DNA of 64,000 nucleotides from assembly GCA_016584305.1 (NCBI GenBank), contig JACEEZ010019773.1:92001-156000 (forward strand), given 5' to 3'. The notes below the pieces were generated by a model, which saw only the letters and a program-made list of their open reading frames with translations, made no database searches and was not told the origin of the DNA. This DNA comes from Chionoecetes opilio. Lineage: Eukaryota > Arthropoda > Malacostraca > Decapoda > Majidae. Numbering within the stretch: position 1 is the first letter of the stretch; each line of letters opens with the position of its first letter. This document shows positions 20,446-30,885 of this stretch, piece after piece. Made by a program: the position numbers and the translations under genes.

Positions 20446-22019
20446 TTAATCTTCACATATTTTTGTCCTTTTCGCCACGCTTTCCTCACTTTCATCTGCA
20501 GGGTGTTTCAATAAAAACCTGTCCAAGGAGGTTTGTTTTATCCTCCCTTTCAGAATGTTTCGGAAATGAGTTAGGCAAGTGTCATTATATAGCGCAGACG
20601 CACGACCAGTTGCAACTTTTTCTGGGTGTTTCCTTTCAATAAACTCTGAAAGTCTCTCCCACATGCCCAACATTTTCTTTATCTCACTTGTAGAGATAAC
20701 CTCCTCCGCCTCTGGCTCCTCCGGAGTACCAAATTCCTGCAAAACCTTCGTATGCTGCTGCGTCTCTAGCTCCTTTAACTCCTCCGTCGTCAGTTCCTCG
20801 GAGTGCGCCTCGACGAGCTCGTTCACATCTCCCTCATCCACCTCCAGGCCCATGGACTTTCCAAGGGTCACAATCTCCTCTACCACTGCCGCTTCGGGTT
20901 CGAATCCTTCGAAGTCCCTTTCGGACACAACCTCAGGCCACAGCTTCTTCCACGCAGAGGTCAAGGTCCTTCTTGTAACACCCTGCCAAGCCATATCGAT
21001 AATTCTGAGGCACATCACGATTTTATAGTGATTCTTCCAGAACTCTCGAAGGGTGAGGTTTATGCTCTCCGTCACCTCAAAGCAGCGGCAGAACAGGTGC
21101 TTGGTGAAGAGCTTCTTGAAATTAGAAATCACCTGCTGGTCCATGGGCTGCAGGATAGGGGTGGTGTTGGGTGGAAGGTAGAGAACCTTTATAAACATGA
21201 ACTCTTTGAGGATGTCGTCTTCGAGGTTCAGTGGGTGAGCAGGAGCATTGTCCAGGACGAGAAGGGCTTGCAGGGGTAGGTTATTTTCCTGGAGATACTT
21301 CTTAACGGTAGGACCAAAGACCAGGTTTACCCACTCCACATAGAACTTCCTGGTGACCCACGCCTTCGGGTTTGCCCTCCACATAACCTGCAGTTTTTCT
21401 TTTAGAATCTTATGCGACTTAAAGGCTCTGGGGTTTTCCGAATGATATACGAGCAGCGGCTTGATCTTGCAGTCGCCACTCGCATTGGCGCACAGTGCCA
21501 GGGTTAACCTATCCATCATGGGTTTGTGGCCTGGCATCTTCTTCTCTTCTGCCATTATGTAAGTCCTTGGCATCTTCTTCCAGAAGAGCCCTGTCTCGTC
21601 ACAGTTGAAGACTTGCTGGGGGATGTATCCTTCGGCTGCTATCATTTCGGCAAATGTTTTGAGGTAATCCTCAGCTGCCTTTACATCCGAGCTCGCTGCC
21701 TCACCATGCCTGACGACGGAGTGAATGCCAGTCCTCCTTCTAAAATTGTCGAACCAGCCTCGACTGGCTTTAAACGACTCTTCCGAAACCTTGTCCGTTG
21801 AAGTGCCTGGGGTCTGCTGCAGCAAATCAGCGTAAATGGCTCGTGCCTTCTCGCAGATGATACCCTCCATCACGGTATCTCCTGCGAGCTGCTTCTCCTT
21901 CAACCACAACAACAGCAGTTTCTCCATCTTTTCATGGACAGGGGTCCGCTGCTTAGAAATTATTTTAACGCCCTTGGCTGGCGTTATAGCCTTTATCGAC
22001 TCCTTCTGCTTCAGTATGG
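20446..22019 (-). pseudogene. Tigger transposase, DDE catalytic part (open)
   Basis: At least 493 open codons (20446-21927), with the frame extending upstream to the MITE insertion point. It starts in the CENP-B-type DNA-binding half (KASRGWFDNFRRRTGIHS, near residue 54). The DDE_1 core follows: FNCDETGLFWK (Asp110), LLVLDNAPAHP (Asp226) and LQPMDQQVISNF (Asp263), giving a DD36D-like triad with all three Asp present. The tail near residue 465 has KQTSLDRFLLKHP, a PCNA-box-like motif of the kind known in pogo transposases. It is called a pseudogene because the N-terminal HTH is separated by the nested MITE and preceded by a stop codon. Confidence 0.92.
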
Positions 22020-22021
22020 TA

Positions 22022-23343
22022 CAGGGAGGTCCCGAAGATACGAGCAGTTAGGTTCCACCTGGCATACTCGTAAAGCGAAATCTCGTATAACGAAACACAT
22101 AACTAATGGTAAAATATAGGTTTGGTTCCAGGACCCCATCAATTAAAAGAAAAGAAAGAGAGAAAAAAAAAAAGACATGTTTTTTCAAGCTAAAATAAAC
22201 TATAGCAAACAACAAACTCTCAAACTCTCAAATATAGGGCTCTATATACCACACCACCACACAAAACAGTGAATTAAGAGTGTGACACCGCAGTAGGACA
22301 GAGCATAAATAAGTCACAATAAGCACATTAGGTAAACCAGCAAATCACTAAAATCGACTCATAAGGCACAATACATACAAGCAACAATGACGTTGCATGT
22401 ACTCTTTGGGACGCCGCGTGATACACTAGACTCGAGAGGGTAGGGTAGGTAAGGGACAAGGGAGGCGTGCGCAGACCTTTTCCACTGCCCACAAACTCGT
22501 CTCTGTGCATCTGAATCATTGTTCATTGTCCAGGGTTGTGAATTTTTGTAGGCCACATTGTCGTACCGAGCCACCAGAATTATCATATTTTTGTCCAAGC
22601 GAGCGAAGCGACCTTGGACACCTATTTCAGCCGAAATCAGGTGTCATATAGGCTTGTAAAATGTTACCACGAATGTGTGGGCAAGAAAGATACAGGCGCA
22701 AAGGAAGAAATTTGGCACAGAAAGTTATATTTTGTCTCTTAATTCATTGTCCAAGCGAGCGAAGCGAGCTTTTAGCATTTATGCTAAAATTCGTAATATA
22801 TTGTGCCTGGTGACATTAGTGCAGTGGCGAAAGTAGTGCATTAGTGCAATGAAAATAAAATGTGTTCGTAGCCTTCACAACAATAGTGTTAGCGTCGCCG
22901 AGAGGCAGGCCGCTTGTATTAGGCCTCATATAACCACTATAACTCTTGTTTCTAATGCCGTTATAGGTGTTATTTAGGGTTAGCATGGTGTTATATACGT
23001 GGTAGGGTGTGTGTGAGGTGTTAAATATGCCATTTCAGCCGTGGGTACAGAGGAGGAAGAATACAATTATGAAATACCACCACCACCACACCACCACCAC
23101 CATCAGATTGATTATAATTATCGTACAACCTTAGGTAAAATCATATAGTCAGTACATGACTTTATAATTTTAGTAAATAACTTGTAATTTACTTTAATAA
23201 ATAACTTGGTAATTTTACTCACCCCAGTTTGAATGTCGTAGCATTGGATTTTTGATCTTGTATATTGAAAATAGACCCTAATTTACACATCTCATATCAT
23301 CAGATTCTCGTATATCGAATGCTCGTATAACGGGACCTCCCTG
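22022..23343 (+). mobile_element. MITE family 6 inserted in the Tigger gene
   Basis: Ends CAGGGAGGTCCCGAAGATAC and CGTATAACGGGACCTCCCTG, TA on both sides (22020-22021, 23344-23345). Removing it with one TA restores the transposase reading frame, so it postdates the Tigger. A further unexplained insert lies at about 22592-23103. Confidence 0.95.
22592..23103. other. Unidentified insert in MITE, GCGAGCGAAGCGA motif
   Basis: Other copies read ATCATATTTTCAGATTGATT without a break; here about 510 bp intervene. The motif TTGTCCAAGCGAGCGAAGCG appears at the start and again at about 22749. The insert ends in a CACCAC microsatellite (about 23075-23101). No ends or duplication are clear. Confidence 0.55.
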
Positions 23344-23345
23344 TA

Positions 23346-23495
23346 CATATCGTAGAAGTACTACCCTCTTACTGCCTCGCCAAGTCGACTACACGCACAC
23401 CTCGCTCATGTTTTTCTATGATTTCATGCTTTAATTCAATGGATATCATCCACTTCTCAGCACTGTCCTTTGCACTGACTTTCTTAGGATCCATG
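23346..23495 (-). pseudogene. Tigger transposase N-terminus (HTH)
   Basis: From an ATG at 23495 the minus strand encodes MDPKKVSAKDSAEKWMISIE and then IIEKHERGVRVVDLARQ, the CENP-B N-type helix-turn-helix. A TAA replaces the next expected residue. The frame continues past it to the MITE insertion point and resumes in the catalytic part at 22019. A nonsense change and the insertion both disable the gene. Confidence 0.92.
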
Positions 23496-23919
23496 GTTAG
23501 AAAAAAGAAATTTGGCAAAATACTGCACAAAACGCGAGCACAACACAACAGAGATGCTTCCACGGCGAGGTAACCACGTGAAGTGAACGAGTGATACGCG
23601 GGATGCTGGGCGGATGTTGTGGCATTCGCTGCGCCAACTAGCGGCGGCGTATCTGAAGCTCGCTCGTAACTCGGATTTTGGCTCGCAATTCAAAGCAAAA
23701 AATCGACCGAGCGACTGCTCGTAACTCAGAAAACTCGTAAGTTGATGCACTCGTAAGTCAAGGTACCAGTGTATTCTCAAAACCTGTTTTTAGTTTCTAC
23801 AATACCGTTAAGGCCTTAAATGTGCCGGGGAGCACCGTTACCTCTTCACAAACAGATGTTTGCTCTTTGGGGCCGCTAATCAAAGATGGCGGCCCAAGGA
23901 GAACATTCTCCTCAGCTGT

Positions 23920-24062
23920 GCATATATAAACAAAGACAAGACGTATACAGTTGATTATGGTATGTTATTATGATATGAAAAAAATAATACTATCGTTTTC
24001 AATCATTATAACATTGAAATGGAGACTATGATGCCCAAATACCCATGAAACTGTCAACATTT
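23920..24062 (+). repeat. Direct repeat pair in family 3 element, copy 2
   Basis: Partner of 18298-18444. Just downstream, about 24140-24215 is an inverted match to about 25452-25527 (a GATGTGTTRAGAATGATGGT block), giving an additional stem around the TTAA element. Confidence 0.75.
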
Positions 24063-24250
24063 TGGTTCAAAATTGGTTCATTGAGCGGTTTGTTTGGATA
24101 AAATTGATACCTTCAACGGGAATTGAGAATGAGGTCAAAAGTGCTCTTTTCCCATGTATTTTGATGTGTTGAGAATGATGGTCACATTAAAGAACGTAGG
24201 AAATGCCTCATTTTGCCATTATCCCCCTTCCTTAGCTCCTTGTGTTTTAA

Positions 24251-25034
24251 GGGGAGAGTCCGCCGTGACAATATGAAAATAATTTTTTAATATACGAATT
24301 TGAGTTATATGGTCTATGGCAACACCCTATCCTTTGGCTTTCGAATAGTGGAATTTTTTTCAGTCGGACATTTTTTTAACTGCCCATAGCGAGGGGCATT
24401 TAAACTTTCAAAACTTGTAAAAAAAAAAAAAAAAACTTTTTTTGGATAATTTTCCCATATATAGAAACAGCCTTTAAAAAAAAAAAAAAAAAACAGCAAT
24501 CTTCAGGGTGAAGTTTGTTACCCAGGTAACAATTCTGGAACAATTTTGGATATGAAAAGTGCAACCTGTTCACAAAATGTTTTGGAACAAATGTATACAT
24601 CCAAAAAGGACTAGAAAAGAGAAGAATTACACCGAAGAAGACATTAAACAAAAAGAGGAAGACAGACAAAGGAATTCCAACCGAAAGCTATGCACCTGGT
24701 GAATTTTGATCGAACCTTGCAACAATGAGGGGCGTGGCGGGTTTTTTCTGTTACATTAAAGATAAAAATCGAAAAAAAATTTCAAAATATTCTCAGATCA
24801 AATTGTTAGAATAACAATGAGAAGATGAGCTGAAATCGGTCAAAAAATGGCTGAGAAGATGCAATTCAAAATTTCATCAAAAACTGACAAAAATAGGCTC
24901 TTTCAATTTTTCAAATTTTTCCTTTCATCTGATCAGCTTGAAATTTTCATGTGATAACAAGGGTACTAATATACACAACATATAAATTATTCATGACCGT
25001 AGATGCAATTTAAAATTCACGGCGGACTCTCTCC
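24251..25034. mobile_element. TTAA-flanked MITE, 784 bp
   Basis: Ends GGGGAGAGTCCGCCGTGA and TCACGGCGGACTCTCTCC, with TTAA on both sides (24247-24250, 25035-25038). TTAA targets point to a piggyBac-type transposase, though the termini lack the usual CCC. AT-rich interior with two poly-A tracts; no protein. Confidence 0.8.
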
Positions 25035-25074
25035 TTAAGTGCTGTTAAGGGATCCGTTAAGAAACCAACCATAT

Positions 25075-25356
25075 GAGTCCTGGTGATGTCCTATGGTGCT
25101 ATCACCAGCGTGGTACTTGGTCAGTCTTCTTCTGGATGACATGGATAAGGCAGATGACAAGTTGTTGACAACGTGTCGTCGTGAGGGGTGGACGCCCGCC
25201 GCCGACAGTAGGTGGCACGGGAGTCATCCCCCCCCTCCTCGATAACAAAAATGGAGCCCTGTCGGGAATGTGGGGTTTTGGGTGGGGAAAGTTGAAACTA
25301 GTTTTATGAGGGGAGCAGATTATGCGGATGGCGTAAAATATATCCGGTAAACACAC
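25075..25356 (-). pseudogene. LINE C-terminal fragment, diverged relative
   Basis: Minus strand reads PPTVGGGRPPLTTTRCQQLV and ends QKKTDQVPRW, then a 3' UTR with the block CATAGGACATCACCAGGACT. This matches in order the C-terminus and UTR of the LINE fragment at 19051-19841, but is clearly diverged. Confidence 0.65.
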
Positions 25357-25700
25357 TATGGGATGACATAAAGCCGAAAATACATAAACATATATAACTG
25401 ATAAAGTCTAAGGGTAAGCCTACCTATTCCTGGACAATTTCTAACCTAATCCTAATGAGGCATTTCCGATGATTTTTACTGTAACCATCATTCTTAACAC
25501 ATCAAAATGGGTAAGAAAAGAGCTCTTCTAACCCCATACTGAGTTACTGGTTGAAAGTACCAAAATACAGAAAAAAGTGGTAAAATATGTGGTCATCTTG
25601 GGGTCTTGGCACCAATAAGAATTATTACCATTAGTTCTATTGTTCGGCTATAGCGCGCCAATAGCGGCACCAATTAGGCGCGATAGCCGAGGTTTGAGTG

Positions 25701-25782
25701 TAATGTACCTGTGTCTATGTAGGTAACGAGGATGTTAACTAGTGTGTGAGGGGAGTACCTGTACCCTTGTTATAACAAGGTA
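25701..25782 (+). repeat. 5' LTR remnant
   Basis: TAATGTACCTGTGTCTATGT onward matches the first ~100 bp of the 3' LTR (35051-35150), including GAGGATGTTAACTAGTGTGT and GTACCTGTACCCTTGTTATA. It stops at the TA where a pogo-like element begins. Confidence 0.85.
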
Positions 25783-26658
25783 CACTAGACCCTTGATTTT
25801 CCGGACTATTAGAGGATTAAGGGTGGTTCACACTGAGTTTTTTTCAGCATTTTATCGACCGAGAAGGCAGTCTGGGTCTGGGGCTGGTGTCATGATCACA
25901 CTAGTTTTTTTTTTTTAAATCACACACCGCTCACTCGGTCTTTTATCGACCGACTTGCAGAGAATTTCGCGTGCCAAATTCAAATAAACGCAGAAGCCAG
26001 CACCACCCTCTCCCAAATCACCCCAATTATTGGTATAATTTCGGTATTGGGCACTAAAAACTAACAAATTTAACTTACATCATCGTGCAGATCTTTTCAT
26101 CTTTAATTTGAATCCCAATTTCCCATGCCAACGGCGATACATATACAGGGAGGTCCCGAAGATACGAGCAGTTAGGTTCCACCTGGCATACTCGTAAAGC
26201 GAAATCTCGTATAACGAAACACATAACTAATGGTAAAATATAGGTTTGGTTCCAGGACCCCATCAATTAAAAAAAAAAAAAAAAAAACTTTTTTTCAAGC
26301 TAAAATAAACTATAGCAAACACAACAAACACACAGCGTCTATATTACCCACACTGTACTATCTATTCTGTAGAAAAAGCATTCTGAAAGAGAAAATAGCA
26401 CACAAAATAACATAACTGCACATTAATTAAATATAAAACATGCATTAACACTCACAAGTGGTAATGTTGTGTGGGGAGACAGGAAGCTGGCAAGTAGCCA
26501 GCTGAGAGTCCATGTTTTCTCTCCGAGGATCGAGAGAAAACAGGGGTGACTGCGTTTGCAGGGATGACTGGGTTAGAGTTCTTCCTCCTCCCCTTGGTCA
26601 CTTGAGCTCCCTTCACACATTCCATAATCGAGCCACGATAGCGCCACCAATTTGATTA

Positions 26659-26881
26659 TTGACGCTAACGTGAAATTTGTCCACGATAAACGCAGACCAC
26701 GATAGCCTCACAACAATGTCCGCTGCCTGTACGTATGTGTCATGATGGTCGTAAGATGGTCACGATGGAGTCATGACAGCTGTAAGACAATGTCACGATT
26801 GGAAAATCAACGGTCATTTTGTCGCCACAATAGAGTTACAATAACCACGACAGTGCCATGAACGTATCACGATAGCGTCAA
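26659..26881. repeat. TATCGTGG-word repeat, copy 2
   Basis: Bounded by TTGACGCTAACGTG and CACGATAGCGTCAA. Reverse-complement relative of 7873-8094. Confidence 0.7.
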
Positions 26882-26904
26882 GAGCCATGCCTCATGCAAC
26901 ATGC

Positions 26905-27290
26905 CTCACACGTGGGTGTGTGTTGCCATGGTGATGGAGAAGGAAGGGGCCGGGGCTAGAGATGAAGGTGGGAGAAACAGGGTTGTGTTGGTAATGGAGA
27001 AGGGGGGAAACGGGGGAGGGGGGTTGTAATAAAGAAGGGGGTGATGGTGTTGGTGGGGAAACGGAGGGTGGGGGGGTGGAGAAGGCGTTGTTGGGGGGGG
27101 GGTTAAAACGGGGGTGGATCCACCACCCACCCCCTACCCCCTTCCCCCATCACCACGTGGTCATGGGAGTAGGGGGTGGGTGGCATCACCACGTGGTCAT
27201 GGGAGTAGGGGGAAGGGAGTAGAGGGTGGGTGGAGGTGAATGAGAAAGGGGGGAGAAGGCGGAAGGGGGTGCAAAAAAGGGGGGGAGGTA
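26905..27290. repeat. G-rich minisatellite
   Basis: Runs of GGGGG with GGTGGAGAAGG/GGTGTTGGTGG units; reverse-complement counterpart of 7617-7865. Contains CACCACGTGGTCATGGGAGT twice in tandem (about 27150-27205). Confidence 0.8.
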
Positions 27291-28457
27291 GGATTGAAGA
27301 CTCGAGAGGGTAGGGTAGGTAAGGGATAAGGGAGGGGTGCACAGACCTCTTCCACTGCCCACAAATTCGTCTCTGCGCATCTGAATCATTGTACATCGTC
27401 CAGGATGTGAATTTTTGTAGGCCACATTGTCGTATCGAGCCACCAGAATGATCATATTTTCAGATTGATTATCGTACTGTACAACCTTAGGTAAAATCAT
27501 AGTCAATAAATGACTTTATAATTTTAGTAAATGACTTGTAATTTACCTTAGTAAATAACTTGTAACTTACTTTAGTAAATAACTTGGTAATTTTACTCAC
27601 CCCAGTTTGAATATCGTAGCATAGGATTTTCGATCTCGTATATTGAAAATAGACCCTAATTTACACATCTCGTATCATTGGATTCTCGTATACCGAATGC
27701 TCGTATAACGGGACCTCCCTGTAATACCGAAAATTTTCCATTTTACCAATTAGCCATAAACGGTTGTTAGTTTAAATCAGATTATGTTAGGTTAGACGTG
27801 GGGTTTGATTTAGTAGATGATATCAAGGAAAAAATGAAACTATCAAGACTACTTCATAATAAAGTGCGCGAAAACTTATCTATCGCGCGCCAAATACACA
27901 CAAGCCAGCCACTAGCCCCCTATAGCCCCTAGCACGACGTGACCCCTGAACCTGCTGCCTGAGACCCTCACTGCCCCTGGGAACAACAACAAGCTCGAGC
28001 ACGAGCTTGACAGACGACCTATAAAGCAATACTAAAAGCAGAAAAGGTCACAAGAAGAAGAAGATTTGTCGACCGAAACGAATTGCGTGTGTGAACGTAA
28101 TCTCCGCACTAGCCCGCAAGAGACCGACTTCTCTGTCGACAAAAAATGCCGAAAAAACCTCAGTGTGAACCACCCTTTAGCCTGGTCCGGAAACCCCAAA
28201 AGGCCGGGAACCGCGGTAGTCTGGAAGGTGTAGCACATAATTCATGGGAAAAATTTATATTGGTCGATCCGATCTCCCGTCCGTACCCATACATTTATAC
28301 TCATTGACACCCATGCATACCAAAACATATATACATGATAAGTTATGCATAGAAATTATTAAATAAACATATTGTTGCTTACCTTAAATCTAATAGGGAT
28401 TATGTACGGGGGCGAGGGGTTCCAAAGCAGGCAGAGTTCTGGGCGGGGATCGCCTGC

Positions 28458-28930
28458 TCACAGCTGATAACTTGTAAACAAAACCACCGACGATGTGGAC
28501 GATGACGACCCACATCCTTCACCGTGATCGTATAGTGGGACCATTAATAACTTGTTATCAGAGTCTGAGGTGTCACTAAGGACAGCTATACGTCGCTTGG
28601 GCGGACTGGTGGTACCACTGGGGCTAGCTTGAGGTGACAAGGGTGCAGCTGCCGGTTGAGGTGACTGAGGTGCAGCAGCTGGTTGAGGTAACTTGGGACG
28701 CCTGGCAGCCGGTTTAAAGAAGCTGGAGATTTTAGATTGTTTGCCCCCTTCGTTCTGCTCCTGAATAACTATGCCACGCAGCAACCGAATTGGATCATAT
28801 GCACTTGCACTGCTGGGTTGTCCGAGGTTGTAATATATTGTTGGATCTTGTCTATGGCATCTCTGACCACAGACAATTTAAGCTTTGAGAGCACTGGTTG
28901 TACTTCACTGGTATCTCTGCACTTGGTGGC
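28458..28930 (-). pseudogene. Pogo-like transposase C-terminus with PCNA-box motif
   Basis: Minus-strand frames joined by one shift read LSKLKLSVVRDAIDKIQQYI, then RGIVIQEQNEGGKQSKISSFFKP and a Pro/Ala/Ser tail with two PQPAAAP-type repeats. QSKISSFF fits the PIP-box (Q-x-x-hydrophobic-x-x-aromatic-aromatic), a motif known at the C-terminus of pogo transposase. The catalytic core is absent here. Assignment is from tail features plus the adjacent pogo-type TIR. Confidence 0.6.
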
Positions 28931-28969
28931 GTTGTCGTAAAATCGTCGTCAGTAGTTCACTTTTGCGGC

Positions 28970-29549
28970 ACAGGGAGGCTGTGTGGAGCCGCGGCCGCGG
29001 CGCCGCTGGTAGTGGACGCGCCTGAATTCAGTGTACAGTTCAATGAGGCATGCCGGACATGGACGGTGATGTGGAAATGGACAAACGGAGTGACGCCAGA
29101 CTGTTTGCACACCACTGTGATGCAGTACAACGTGTCCCTGTCCATGCGACAGGAGTTCAACGACGTACTGGAGACATGTATCGTGAACGGTTGGCTGGTG
29201 CCTTACGACGAACAGCGGCACAGGGTGACGCGAGGACTCTTACTGCTCATGGCAGTTCGTCAAAACAACGGTGGTAAGGTGTGGCCCGTGCTCGACTACC
29301 GTGAGCTCAATGACCACTCGAGAGCTTACAACTCAACTCAACGTTTGTGCCGATTAGCTGCGTAAGTGGCGTCGACATGGAGTAAATGTGGCTGTCCTTA
29401 ACCTCCGTAAGGCCTACCTGCAGCTCCGTGTTGATCAGCAGCTATGGCCGTTTCAGACAGTGATAATGCAGGGTCAGCGAATACTGTCTGACTCGTCTTG
29501 GATTCGGCCTCAACATAGCTCCATTGGTTATGAAGGCTGTTGTCTAGAC
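28970..29549 (+). pseudogene. LTR retrotransposon pol, N-terminal RT part
   Basis: One frame includes FNDVLETCIVNGWLVPYDEQ, KVWPVLDYRELNDH and, after a frameshift near 29330, VAVLNLRKAYLQLRVDQQLW and FQTVIMQGQR. These match the early RT blocks (fixed 'PVxDYRELN' and 'D/NLRxAYxQ' regions) of LTR retroelements. The Asp expected in the LRKAY block reads Asn. Interrupted at 29549 by a hAT element. Confidence 0.8.
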
Positions 29550-29836
29550 CAGTGCTCTTCAACCTTTTTTGATGTCGTCCACCCCTAGTAGTGATTTGGT
29601 AAAAGCTGTCCACCACTATTTTTTTCTCTTTAAAATCTGACGGCTCTGACATTTTAAATCTAACTATCATTCTACAAAATATATAGGTAGGAAAAGGCAG
29701 CTTTACTCTCATTTTAAAATTACAGTTTACGTATTCTTCAGTATAATAACCACTGATCTATATAACATGGATCGCGGAAGCCTGGCTCAGCACTGGTTCC
29801 AACTGTCCGCCATCTTGTCATAACCAAAACAAAGCC

Positions 29837-29950
29837 TTGTTTCTGCGGCTCGCGTTGCTGTCTATCTGGTGTTATCGCCTCGTCATGCCAAGTTGTGCTT
29901 GCTGTCTGGCTGTGTTATCACCTCGTCATGCCAAGCTGTGCTGCTATGTC
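29837..29950 (+). repeat. Two-unit tandem repeat
   Basis: About 45 bp repeated twice: each unit has GTGTTATCRCCTCGTCATGC and CAAG(T/C)TGTGCT. Non-coding. Confidence 0.7.
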
Positions 29951-30005
29951 CTGTACAAACAGACCAGGACCTGGAAGTGGCAAATCTTTCCACCTGTGAG
30001 TAACA

Positions 30006-30330
30006 CCACACACACACACACGCACCCACCACACACACACACACACACACCCACCACACCCACCCACCACACACCCACCCACAACACACACCCACCCACC
30101 ACACACACCCACCCACCACACACACACACCCACCACACACACACCCACCACACACACACACGCACCCACCACACACACGACCACACACACGCACCCACCA
30201 CACACACACACGCACACGCACCCACCACACACCCACGCACCCACCCACACACCCACACCACACACACCCAGACACCCACACCCACACCACACACACACCC
30301 ACACCCACACCCACTCCCCACCCAGCCCAT
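30006..30330 (+). repeat. CA-rich minisatellite (CACACCCACC)n
   Basis: Irregular array of ACACAC, CACCCA and ACCACAC words. It stays open in several frames on both strands, giving artefactual His/Thr/Pro and Cys/Val/Gly proteins. Confidence 0.95.
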
Positions 30331-30470
30331 CCACTCTTAATCCATCTACCCACTCCAGTCATCCACCTACTAGTTAAAAAAAAAATAAAGGTGGATATGG
30401 TATACTTTTTTTTATATAGGTAGATATAGATATAAGTATATTTTTTTATACTTGTTAACAATTAGTGGGG

Positions 30471-30606
30471 AACGGAAGCAGACCTGAGTGAGGTTATGAT
30501 ACAAATGATCATATATGATCATTTGTATCATACCGACCAGGTCTTTCCGAGTGCGGTTTGAAAAAGATCTTTGTATCATAACCGCACTCAGGTCTGTTTC
30601 CGTTCC
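30471..30606. repeat. Imperfect palindrome, ~37 bp arms
   Basis: Left arm starts GGAACGGAAGCAGACCTGAG and right arm ends CTCAGGTCTGTTTCCGTTCC. Arms continue through GGTTATGATACAAA. An inner palindrome around TGATCATATATGATCA sits off-centre. Probably a small fold-back element. No target duplication established. Confidence 0.8.
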
Positions 30607-30703
30607 GCGCGCTTCCTAATAAGCGGTGCTTGTTCTAATAGAGATAGCTTTATTTTGCGAAGAAAAAAAAAAGGAAAAAAAAGTATACCTTGTGGTTAAA
30701 GTT

Positions 30704-30840
30704 AGGTTAGGTTTCATTACAACCTGTAAGGTTAGGTTAGGTTTCATTGAAACCTATAAGGTTAGGTTAGGTTTCATTGAAACCTATAAGGTTAGGTTAG
30801 GTTTCATTAAAACCTATAAGGTTAGGTTAGGTTTCATTAA
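30704..30840 (+). repeat. 30 bp tandem repeat containing GGTTAGGTTAGG
   Basis: About five units of AAGGTTAGGTTAGGTTTCAT plus TRAAACCTAT. Each unit has two TTAGG words, the arthropod telomere unit, plus an internal short inverted repeat (AGGTTTCAT...AAACCT). It lies in a hAT, far from any evident telomere. Confidence 0.9.
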
Positions 30841-30852
30841 TATAATTTTTTT

Positions 30853-30854
<2 letters not shown>

Positions 30855-30885
<31 letters not shown>

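Larger units (their letters stand above)
19992..23771 (-). mobile_element. Tigger DNA transposon, near full length
   Basis: Ends CAGTGGTACCTTGGCTTACG and GTAAGTCAAGGTACCAGTG, TA on both sides (19990-19991, 23772-23773). Without the nested MITE its length is about 2.46 kb, the usual size of Tigger1-type elements. It encodes a minus-strand transposase split by the MITE at 22022-23343. Confidence 0.95.
17887..25700. mobile_element. Tigger-type element (family 3), 7.8 kb with insertions
   Basis: Left end CACTCAAACCTCGGCTATCG, right end CGATAGCCGAGGTTTGAGTG, exact inverted repeats of at least 20 bp, flanked by TA (17885-17886, 25701-25702). The word GGCTATCGCGC is repeated about four times inside the left end. 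It contains family 4 (18924-19963), a Tigger (19992-23771), a TTAA element (24251-25034) and a LINE fragment (25075-25356). No transposase of its own is recognised. Confidence 0.9.
26146..27721 (+). mobile_element. MITE family 6, 1.58 kb copy
   Basis: Ends CAGGGAGGTCCCGAAGATAC and CGTATAACGGGACCTCCCTG, TA on both sides (26144-26145, 27722-27723). The interior has the 223 bp TCGTG-word repeat (26659-26881) and a G-rich minisatellite (26905-27290). Confidence 0.92.
25820..28176. mobile_element. PIF/Harbinger-like non-autonomous element
   Basis: Ends AGGGTGGTTCACACTGAG and CTCAGTGTGAACCACCCT, exact over 18 bp and continuing imperfectly inward (TTTTTTC, then GTCGAC/TCGACC blocks). A 3 bp duplication TTA flanks it (25817-25819, 28177-28179), as for PIF/Harbinger. 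No transposase or Myb-like gene is seen. MITE family 6 is inserted at 26146-27721. Confidence 0.85.
25783..28945 (-). mobile_element. Pogo-like element, right end lost
   Basis: Left end CACTAGACCCTTGATTTTCC after TA (25781-25782). The transposase C-terminus (28458-28930, minus) is nearest this end once the Harbinger-like insert is removed, leaving about 316 bp of 3' flank. No matching right end is seen before retrotransposon sequence begins near 28946, so a deletion probably joined the two. Confidence 0.6.

Noticed and set aside
29837..30461. Long His/Thr/Pro and Cys/Val/Gly proteins on both strands
   Set aside because: Translation of a CA-rich minisatellite, open in several frames only because of its composition.
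30704..30840. Chromosome end (telomere)
   Set aside because: Only two TTAGG words per 30 bp unit, short array, embedded in a hAT with both target duplicates and ordinary sequence on both sides.
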